Source: Candidatus Moraniibacteriota bacterium (lineage in GTDB: Bacteria; Patescibacteriota; Minisyncoccia; Moranbacterales; UBA2206). From it: a stretch of 5,206 bases of DNA. Made by a program: the position numbers and the translations under genes. Where the stretch lies: contig DQBY01000016.1 of assembly GCA_003534085.1 (NCBI GenBank), positions 1 to 5,206 on the forward strand, given 5' to 3'. How positions within the stretch are numbered: position 1 is the first letter of the stretch; every line of letters begins with the position of its first letter. This document shows positions 1-4,788 of this stretch, one piece after another. The notes below the pieces were generated by a model. The model searched no databases and had not been told where the DNA came from. It worked only from the letters and a program-made list of their open reading frames with translations.

Positions 1-149
1 AAATAAAGGGCATAAACGCCGAGCACGATCGCAACCAGCATCCACTGGGTTCCGGCCAGATACAGTTCCATTTTTCCGACAGAAACAAGAGCAGAAAGAA
101 TGACAGCGAGAACCGAAAGAATGACCAAAATGTCTGATTTGTTTTTCAT
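1..149 (-). CDS. Small membrane protein, N-terminal part (3' end beyond the window)
   Basis: The first 49 residues of a membrane protein are readable from an ATG at 149 down to the left edge with no stop. The product starts MKNKSDILVIL. It has a first hydrophobic helix at about residues 7-24, a short polar turn containing GKMEL, and a second hydrophobic helix at about 36-49 that begins after GTQWM and is cut by the edge. The start is supported by a GAGGTG ribosome binding site 5 bases upstream and by an extended -10 promoter about 110 bases upstream. It is separated from the preceding gene by 169 bases, so it is probably its own transcription unit. I do not recognise a functional family. Such short two-helix proteins are frequent hypotheticals in small bacterial genomes. 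No function is proposed. Confidence 0.72.
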   Translation of the reverse strand, partial: MKNKSDILVILSVLAVILSALVSVGKMELYLAGTQWMLVAIVLGVYALY

Positions 150-154
150 AAAAA

Positions 155-160
155 CACCTC
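155..160 (-). promoter_or_regulatory. Ribosome binding site of the small membrane protein gene
   Basis: GAGGTG on the minus strand lies 5 bases before the ATG at 149. It is one of the two clear Shine-Dalgarno sequences in the window and decides the start of a gene otherwise visible only in part. Confidence 0.7.
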
Positions 161-196
161 GCTTTCTATTTTGTCCGCCCCTATCCGGATTTACCT

Positions 197-235
197 CTCG
201 CCGATCTTTTATTTTTAAAAATAATCATCAGCGAG
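197..235 (-). other. Long imperfect inverted repeat in the 5' leader
   Basis: On the minus strand CTCGCTGAT (235-227) pairs with ATCGGCGAG (205-197) as a 9-bp stem with one G-U pair. Inside it is a perfect 16-base palindrome, TTATTTTTAAAAATAA (224-209). The element lies between the probable promoter and the ribosome binding site, so it would be in the 5' untranslated leader, ending about 37 bases before the binding site. It has no U-run after it on the minus strand, so it is not a standard terminator for the gene upstream. It could be an mRNA-stabilising or regulatory leader structure, or a protein-binding palindrome. It matches no riboswitch class that I recognise. Confidence 0.45.
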
Positions 236-256
236 CGGGTTTATTTTTCTATCTAA

Positions 257-267
257 ATAATACCACA
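257..267 (-). promoter_or_regulatory. Probable extended -10 promoter of the small membrane protein gene
   Basis: The minus strand reads TGTGGTATTAT from 267 to 257. This contains TATTAT (5 of 6 matches to TATAAT) directly preceded by TGG, an extended -10 element. The -35 position, 17 bases upstream, is TTTCGG and is poor, as is allowed for extended -10 promoters. Transcription would start near 250 and give a leader of about 100 bases before the ATG at 149. This is the only promoter-like sequence I find between genes in the window. Confidence 0.5.
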
Positions 268-277
268 TTTAGCCGTC

Positions 278-319
278 ACCCGAAATACCTCCTAAAACAG
301 CCGTAAGACCCTTTCGGGT
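278..319 (-). other. Two alternative hairpins at the end of the C39-like gene
   Basis: On the minus strand ACCCGAAA (319-312) overlaps the TAA stop codon. It can fold locally as ACCC-GAAA-GGGT (319-308), a 4-bp stem with a GNRA loop. It can instead pair with a perfect complement, TTTCGGGT, at 285-278 (8 bp, 26-base loop). The two structures exclude each other. Neither is followed by a clear U-run, so I do not call a rho-independent terminator, although some 3'-end role for the operon is possible. Confidence 0.3.
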
Positions 320-1083
320 TATTTCAAAATAATCATCGCCTTTCTGCCCTGTTCGATTTTTTTCTTGTCTCCCGGAAAATCATGGATCGCGCCGTATAGA
401 ATATCCAGGTCATATCTGTATCCCTCCCCTCTTCTTGTTCCCGGATCATTGACGATGATCGTATCGCCGTCATATCCTTTTAAAACAAGCGCGTGATAAA
501 GCGGGCCTGGCGCAGTAAAATTCGGATTGCCAAGCAGCCTTCCTGCTGCCGGAACAATGATCGGCTTTCCTTTTGCCAGATATTTCTTGATGTCTTCTTT
601 TTCAAAATCGTATATGATTTTCAAATTTTTTATCCCGTAAAATCCTTCAGCGATCTTCACCATTTCCTCGGCGTCGCTATCTTCATAATGGCCGAGATTC
701 TTATTTTCGTAATGGATCATGGCCAAAATTTCCCTCTCGGCAATTTCAGGAGTCAGCGGTTTTTTATCCAGATAATATTTCAGCATGATGATGGAAGCTT
801 CTTCGCAAGCTTCCTGGTGATAGGGATCCCACTTGCCAAACGGAGCTTGAGAAGTGAACGGGACGTCTATGGAAATTTTTTCCGGCAGCTCCTCTTCCTC
901 CACCCTTATCTCAGGAAAAATATCTTCAGTTATTTTCGGATTTCTTATTTCATCGCTTCGGGTCGGAAGCGTTTCTGAAATTTCCGGCGCCATCGCCGGA
1001 CCATCCGCATCTTTCAAGGATATGATAAAATAGGCCGCTCCAAACAGCAATGCGACTATTATGATCTTTGTTATTTTTTTCAT
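319..1083 (-). CDS. Membrane-anchored C39-like cysteine peptidase (Peptidase_C39_2 type)
   Basis: 254 residues from the ATG at 1083. Residues 4-22 form one hydrophobic helix after a KK-rich start, with no lipobox, so the protein is probably anchored with its body outside. An acidic, proline-containing linker follows (about 25-70). The papain-like domain begins at VPFTSQAPFGKW: Gln79 is the likely oxyanion-hole residue and Cys93 in HQEACEEAS the likely nucleophile. His197 in LYHALVLKGYD and Asp213 in IVNDPG complete a catalytic set. The residue order and the G-Y-D and N-D-P-G motifs are those of the C39_2 family. There is no ABC-transporter part, so this is not a bacteriocin exporter. A TTG at 1089 would add two residues, but it lies only 3 bases after the previous stop and has no room for a binding site, so the ATG is preferred. 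It follows the L,D-transpeptidase gene by 9 bases. The substrate is unknown; surface proteins or peptides are plausible by topology only. Confidence 0.83.
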   Translation of the reverse strand: MKKITKIIIVALLFGAAYFIISLKDADGPAMAPEISETLPTRSDEIRNPKITEDIFPEIRVEEEELPEKISIDVPFTSQAPFGKWDPYHQEACEEASIIMLKYYLDKKPLTPEIAEREILAMIHYENKNLGHYEDSDAEEMVKIAEGFYGIKNLKIIYDFEKEDIKKYLAKGKPIIVPAAGRLLGNPNFTAPGPLYHALVLKGYDGDTIIVNDPGTRRGEGYRYDLDILYGAIHDFPGDKKKIEQGRKAMIILK

Positions 1084-1092
1084 ATTCAAACT

Positions 1093-2241
1093 TTAATATA
1101 TCACGACCGGTGTGCCGATTTCCACCCAATCATAAACCGTTTTGGCCGATCCGACTCCGAGGCGGACACAGCCGTGCGAAACCGGGATGCCTAAATGGTT
1201 GGCTCCTTCCTTATATCCGCCCGGCCATTCCGGAAGTTCGTGCAATCCGTATTTCCCGTCCGGAACGATCGCCATCCAATACGGCATATACAAACTGTAT
1301 GCCTTCGACCACGGCCTAGGCGCCTTGTTGTGGACCTGGAAATTTCCTTTCGGCGTGTCCATTCCTCTGAGCCCTGAAGAAATCAAAAAGGAATCGATCA
1401 GTTTTCCATTTTCAAAAATGCTCAGGATCTGCTGCGAGATATTCACGTCGATATATTTGCCCTCCTTAAGTTTCGGCCGGGTATATTTCCGGGCTTGATC
1501 CAGCCTGGCGCTGAAATCTTTTTCCCAGCTCATGTTTTTGAACGAAAAGGTTTCAAAAGAGCCGGCGTAAATTTCTTTCTTTTCTTCCAGATCCTCCTCC
1601 CCCACATCGTCTATTTTTTTAGCGCCTATGTAGGAAATGTTGATTTTCAGATCATATTTTTGGCCGTCGCTGTTTTCTTTGGGCAAAAGCCTGAACTCAG
1701 TCCGCTCCGGGTTGACCTCGTTTATGAAAGCGCCGCCGGGATCAAGGTTAAAATCAAGATAAAAGCCTTCCACCGGACTGTCCAGCCTGACTATGATCGG
1801 ATCCTCAATGCCGAAAATTACGTCCTTTGCGCCGCTGGCCGGAAAAACTTCTGTCACGGCCGGATATTTTACGGTTGAAAAATAAAATTCCGAACGCTCG
1901 ATTTTGGAATAGATGAGTGTCCGGCCGGCCGGCAAAATGATTTTGTATCCGGTTTCAGGCTGCCAAAATTTTTTTGGAGCGATTATCAAGTCCTTCCCCC
2001 GCCAGCGATATTTCGCGTCTGTCCTGGGAATTATTTCCGCGCCGTCGACAAACCTTCCTGAAAAAGGGACCATTGGAAATCTTATGATTATCTCCTCTTC
2101 CGGACGGATCTCCGCGTTTTTATCCAATGCGATCGCTGATCCGGAAACGGAAAATCTGACCTGGACGGCAAAAATGGCGCTCAAAGCAAGGATGAGCACC
2201 AGCAGGAAAATTTCAATTTTTCTTCTGTTTTTTTGCTCCAT
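1093..2241 (-). CDS. Membrane-anchored L,D-transpeptidase (YkuD) with Ig-like domains
   Basis: 382 residues from the ATG at 2241. A basic start (EQKNRRK) precedes one transmembrane helix (about 9-28). Two beta-rich regions follow (about 30-123 and 128-234), the first carrying I-R-F-P and F-S-T motifs like bacterial Ig-like (SbsA/Big_5) domains. A charged linker leads to a C-terminal YkuD domain (about 263-382). The signature is clear: His334 in GLHELP, then SHGCVRLG at 355-362 with catalytic Cys358, His356 and Arg360, ending in GTPVVIY. Enzymes of this family make 3-3 cross-links in peptidoglycan or attach proteins to it, outside the membrane; the Ig-like stalk would hold the domain at wall distance. 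The ATG overlaps the TGA of the glycosidase gene by one base (TGATG) and has AGGAAG 8 bases upstream, so translation is probably coupled. A TTG one codon upstream is less likely. The family call is secure; the exact reaction is not. Confidence 0.94.
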   Translation of the reverse strand: MEQKNRRKIEIFLLVLILALSAIFAVQVRFSVSGSAIALDKNAEIRPEEEIIIRFPMVPFSGRFVDGAEIIPRTDAKYRWRGKDLIIAPKKFWQPETGYKIILPAGRTLIYSKIERSEFYFSTVKYPAVTEVFPASGAKDVIFGIEDPIIVRLDSPVEGFYLDFNLDPGGAFINEVNPERTEFRLLPKENSDGQKYDLKINISYIGAKKIDDVGEEDLEEKKEIYAGSFETFSFKNMSWEKDFSARLDQARKYTRPKLKEGKYIDVNISQQILSIFENGKLIDSFLISSGLRGMDTPKGNFQVHNKAPRPWSKAYSLYMPYWMAIVPDGKYGLHELPEWPGGYKEGANHLGIPVSHGCVRLGVGSAKTVYDWVEIGTPVVIY

Positions 2242-3239
2242 CAAAAATACTTCCTAGCCGCTTCCCAAAGCTGCGGATGATCCTGGTGTTTCTTCAACCA
2301 ATACCACCATTCGACTCCCCAAAGATAAATTTCCGAGAACCCGGTCTTCCTGGCAAAATCAATGTTGTATTCCAGCCTTTCCGCGTCGAAATTTTCAAGC
2401 TGCTTATCCAGCGGAGCGTGGGTTGTCCAGCCGCCGATCCACGGCTCGGCCTGAAGCTCGATGATGATCGTATTTTTTTGCTTGGCAAAAATTTCATTTA
2501 TTTTCTGTTTGAAATGGAAGAAGCGCGGACCGATCGGATAAGTGAATTTTCCGCCCAGACTGTCTTTCCAGATGGTCAGATACATGGTCGTTCCAAAAAC
2601 ATCCGCTCTTTTGGCCGCCCGGAACCACAAGCTCAGCTCTCCGCTGTCCGTCACGATGATTTTCCGACCATCCAACCTTCGCACCAGCTCAAGTTCCTTG
2701 TCCAGAAGATCCACGTCCAAAGGCGGACAGATTCCGAACGGAAGAAAGGGCTCATTTTCCACCTGCCAAAATTTGATGGTCGGATTTTCCCGATAGCGCT
2801 CCACCGTTTTTCCGATAAATTTGAGCAGAGCTTCGTCTTTTTTATTTTTATCAGATTGCGCCCACTCCGGAATATGGCACTCCGGCCAGCGCGGTACTTT
2901 CTGTCCGACAGCCAAGATTACTCCGGCATCCCTCACAGACGCTTCGGCGATCTGCCAATCAAGATCCGCGAAATCATACTTTCCTTCTTCTTTTTCTATC
3001 AGGTCCCAATAAGCCGGAACGCGCAATCTTTTGACGCCCAGATCATCCAGCGCCGCCAGATAAGCTTCTTTCCAATCGAGGCCGATATCTTGGGCGTAGC
3101 GCGATGAAAAAGTGACTCCGAATCGCGCGTCCATATTTCTCTTTTCGGAAGGAAGATTGGCGTAGCCGAAAAAGATGATGCCGACGACCGGCAAAACGGC
3201 AATTGCGATCAGAAACATTTTGAAAATTTTCTTCAACAT
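2241..3239 (-). CDS. Membrane-anchored clan GH-A glycoside hydrolase-like protein
   Basis: 332 residues with a basic start (MLKKIFK) and one hydrophobic helix at about 8-26, then a TIM-barrel glycosidase pattern. RLRVPAYWDLIEKEEGKYDF (71-90) resembles the strand-2 region of GH5/39/42-like enzymes (R-x-P-x-W-x-x-x-E, then G-x-Y-D-F). Asn162-Glu163-Pro164 in QVENEPF is the classical NEP acid/base motif. Glu261, or less likely Glu265, in IIIELQAEPW fits the strand-7 nucleophile. YLWGVEWWYW (305-314) looks like the aromatic end of strand 8. The barrel would lie outside the cell. I cannot assign a GH family or substrate; a cellulase/GH5-like or beta-galactosidase-like label would be a guess within the clan. 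The ATG lies one base after the TGA of the transporter gene and has no visible Shine-Dalgarno, so initiation probably depends on coupling. The downstream L,D-transpeptidase gene overlaps its stop. Confidence 0.8.
   Translation of the reverse strand: MLKKIFKMFLIAIAVLPVVGIIFFGYANLPSEKRNMDARFGVTFSSRYAQDIGLDWKEAYLAALDDLGVKRLRVPAYWDLIEKEEGKYDFADLDWQIAEASVRDAGVILAVGQKVPRWPECHIPEWAQSDKNKKDEALLKFIGKTVERYRENPTIKFWQVENEPFLPFGICPPLDVDLLDKELELVRRLDGRKIIVTDSGELSLWFRAAKRADVFGTTMYLTIWKDSLGGKFTYPIGPRFFHFKQKINEIFAKQKNTIIIELQAEPWIGGWTTHAPLDKQLENFDAERLEYNIDFARKTGFSEIYLWGVEWWYWLKKHQDHPQLWEAARKYF
2250..2255 (-). promoter_or_regulatory. Ribosome binding site of the L,D-transpeptidase gene
   Basis: AGGAAG on the minus strand lies inside the last codons of the glycosidase gene, 8 bases before the ATG at 2241. 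It supports that ATG over the in-frame TTG one codon upstream and suggests that this gene is initiated both directly and through the TGATG stop/start overlap. Confidence 0.55.
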
Positions 3240-3240
3240 A

Positions 3241-4164
3241 TCATTTTGTAATTAGAATTATTCCGGCCGTGATAATACCGACGGCCGCGACTTTCTGCGC
3301 GATGTCCCAAAATTTTCCGCTCTCCGCGAAAATCTCGGGAAATTTCAAGGACAGCGCGGCTCCCATAAGAAACAAAAATATATATTGGATGGAAGCAAGC
3401 GCATTCACGAGCGTGACGCTTCCCAAAGAAATGGCGTAATTGGCCAGGGCCGATCCCGTGCCGCCGAGGATCTTGTTAAATATGAACAGCGCGGAAGTGC
3501 GTGAATTCTGCTTTTTGTCCCCCTTGAAATTTCTGAAAGAAGAAACTATTTTTTTCCTCCAGCCGGCATGCAGAAGAAACGAAAGCGCCCCGGCGAAAAG
3601 CCCCAGCCTGCTCCAGATGAACATGTTAGCGAACGTATCATGATCGTATAAATATTTGAAGGCGGAAAAACTGACGCCCAAAAGGATCCCGCAGATGGCG
3701 GAATGGTAAAAACCGTCAAAAAATTTCTTCTTGTTCAGCTTCAACGGAAGATCGAAGGATATGAACAGCCCTCCGAAAATCAAGAGGCTCACGCCTGCGA
3801 ATTGGGTCTGGGAGATATTTTCTCCGAAAAACAATACGGAAAATACATAGGTAGCTACCGGCGTAACGGCTCCGACGACAGGGATGGCCTGGCTGGCCTG
3901 GCTTTTATTGATGGCAAAAAAGAGATTCAGGATTCCGTAGGCGAAAATCATGCCTGAAGCCATGGCCAGAAAAAATTCAAAGATGGTGATCAGGTGAAAA
4001 TCAAAGGGAGCGAAGATGAAAAGCGTGAAAAAGCTCAGTATTCCGGAATAAAAAGCGTACACGGATGCGTGCGAAACTTTTTTCGAAGAGATCAAAAACT
4101 TGTCCAGCATAGTCTGAACCGCGATCAAAAGATAAGCAAAGATAGCGATGATGATCCAATTCAT
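3241..4164 (-). CDS. EamA/DMT-superfamily membrane transporter
   Basis: 307 residues from the ATG at 4164, nearly all hydrophobic, with about ten predicted helices in two halves of roughly 140 residues. The first half starts MNWIIIAIFAYLLIAV and contains SQAIPVVGAVTPVATYVF and then LFFGE (112-115), the usual end of an EamA repeat. The second half (about 155-307) contains LGSVTLVNALASIQYIFLFL (247-266), the matching helix. A Lys-rich cytoplasmic-type loop (203-224) lies in the second half. Drug/metabolite transporters move small molecules, amino acids or sugars across the inner membrane; the substrate cannot be read from the sequence. The start is uncertain: an in-frame ATG at 4179 and a TTG at 4188 also exist, none with a binding site. 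I chose 4164 because EamA proteins typically begin a few residues before helix 1 and because the upstream codons are made of a short intergenic repeat. It probably belongs to the same transcript as its neighbours. Confidence 0.88.
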   Translation of the reverse strand: MNWIIIAIFAYLLIAVQTMLDKFLISSKKVSHASVYAFYSGILSFFTLFIFAPFDFHLITIFEFFLAMASGMIFAYGILNLFFAINKSQASQAIPVVGAVTPVATYVFSVLFFGENISQTQFAGVSLLIFGGLFISFDLPLKLNKKKFFDGFYHSAICGILLGVSFSAFKYLYDHDTFANMFIWSRLGLFAGALSFLLHAGWRKKIVSSFRNFKGDKKQNSRTSALFIFNKILGGTGSALANYAISLGSVTLVNALASIQYIFLFLMGAALSLKFPEIFAESGKFWDIAQKVAAVGIITAGIILITK

Positions 4165-4170
4165 AAAATT

Positions 4171-4203
4171 TACGAACATACGAATCAATCGAAATTACGA
4201 ATC
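4171..4203. repeat. Degenerate TACGAATC-like short tandem repeat
   Basis: On the plus strand four units begin at 4171, 4179, 4188 and 4196: TACGAACA, TACGAATCA, ATCGAAAT, TACGAATC. The period is 8 to 9 bases. On the minus strand they read as spaced ATTCGTA words. The array covers the junction between the metallopeptidase stop (within the fourth unit) and the transporter start. From general memory, similar ATTCGTA arrays occur between genes in some Patescibacteria, but I cannot verify this here. Confidence 0.5.
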
Positions 4204-4788
4204 CCCTTTTGATAAATTCGAGAGATTGGAAGACCTTATTTTTCTTAAATTATTTCTTAATATTTTATAATCAGGAAAAGTTTTTTCTACGAGCTTCCAA
4301 AAATTTTTTCTGTGATTCAGTTCTTCCAGATGGCAAAGTTCGTGCACCACTACATAATCACGCAAGTTGTCCGGCAAAAAAGCCGCCTTGTAGTTGAAAT
4401 TCAGATTTTTCTTCCGACTGCAGCTCCCCCAGCAGGACTTCTGATTTTTTATCGAAATCCTGTTGTAAAAAAAATTATAAAAATTATTAAAAAATTTTAC
4501 CCGGCTCTCAATCACTGCTCTGGCGAATTCCTTCTTTTCTTTGTAATTTGTTTTTTCACTTTTCTTTTTCTTAGAGATTTCCTGAAAATCAATGTCCTTC
4601 ACTTTTTCCCAGATCCAATCAAATTTTTCTTCGATAAACCTGTTTATGATATATACAGGATACCATTTTGGAGCGGTTACGACAAAGGCTCCGTCCGGAT
4701 AAACCGCCAGGCGCATGCTCTTGAGTCCTTTTCTTCTCCGTAAGGAATATCGGATCTCTTTTCCGTTTATTTTTATCTTTTTGTCCAT
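4195..4788 (-). CDS. YgjP-like metallopeptidase (DUF45, M48-type HExxH)
   Basis: 197 residues from the ATG at 4788, whose first base directly follows the TAA of the upstream gene. The N-terminal region (5-62) has the family's RRRKGLKSMRLAVYPDG pattern and an aromatic APKW segment. A Lys-rich stretch (74-88) follows, then KSCWGSCSRKKNLNFNY (117-133), containing the diagnostic W-G-S-C. The zinc site is HELCH (149-153) with His159 in LNHRKNFW as the third ligand, and Glu150 as the catalytic base. The length fits the family. The protein appears cytoplasmic: no signal or membrane segment is visible. Substrates are unclear for the family, and YgjP-like genes are known beside restriction systems, though none is seen here. 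The tail, SSNLSNLSKGDS, is unlike the rest of the domain and matches the repeat in the next gene. Base composition is low: 4441-4500 has 9 G+C of 60, against 40 of 60 at 2401-2460 in the glycosidase gene. Confidence 0.9.
   Translation of the reverse strand: MDKKIKINGKEIRYSLRRRKGLKSMRLAVYPDGAFVVTAPKWYPVYIINRFIEEKFDWIWEKVKDIDFQEISKKKKSEKTNYKEKKEFARAVIESRVKFFNNFYNFFYNRISIKNQKSCWGSCSRKKNLNFNYKAAFLPDNLRDYVVVHELCHLEELNHRKNFWKLVEKTFPDYKILRNNLRKIRSSNLSNLSKGDS
4214..4231 (-). repeat. Two 9-bp repeat units in the metallopeptidase tail
   Basis: Plus-strand units AAATTCGAG (4214-4222) and AGATTGGAA (4223-4231) match units of the array at 5063-5206, for example GAATTTGAG and GGATTGGAA. They are read in the same phase and encode NLS NLS near the C-terminus of the DUF45 protein. 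Confidence 0.45.

Noticed and set aside
100..306. Plus-strand open frame of 68 codons in the intergenic region
   Set aside because: It overlaps the well-supported minus-strand gene start at 149, runs through the promoter and hairpin, and has a low-complexity Phe/Arg-rich product without a domain pattern.
493..978. Plus-strand open frame (161 codons) opposite the C39-like peptidase gene
   Set aside because: It is the antisense shadow of a gene with intact catalytic residues. The product is Phe-rich and shows no family motif.
2239..2244. TTG codon one position upstream of the transpeptidase ATG as the start
   Set aside because: ATG at 2241 has better spacing from AGGAAG and forms the common TGATG overlap; TTG starts are less frequent.
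2277..3107. Long plus-strand open frame (276 codons) opposite the glycosidase gene
   Set aside because: It is antisense to a gene with clear catalytic motifs. Its product is rich in Arg, Phe and Ile without a recognisable fold, as expected for the antisense shadow of a coding frame.
4266..4271. TATAAT on the plus strand as a possible antisense promoter
   Set aside because: It lies in AT-rich coding DNA, has no TG extension and no good -35 at 17 bases (TCTTAA), and no plus-strand gene follows.
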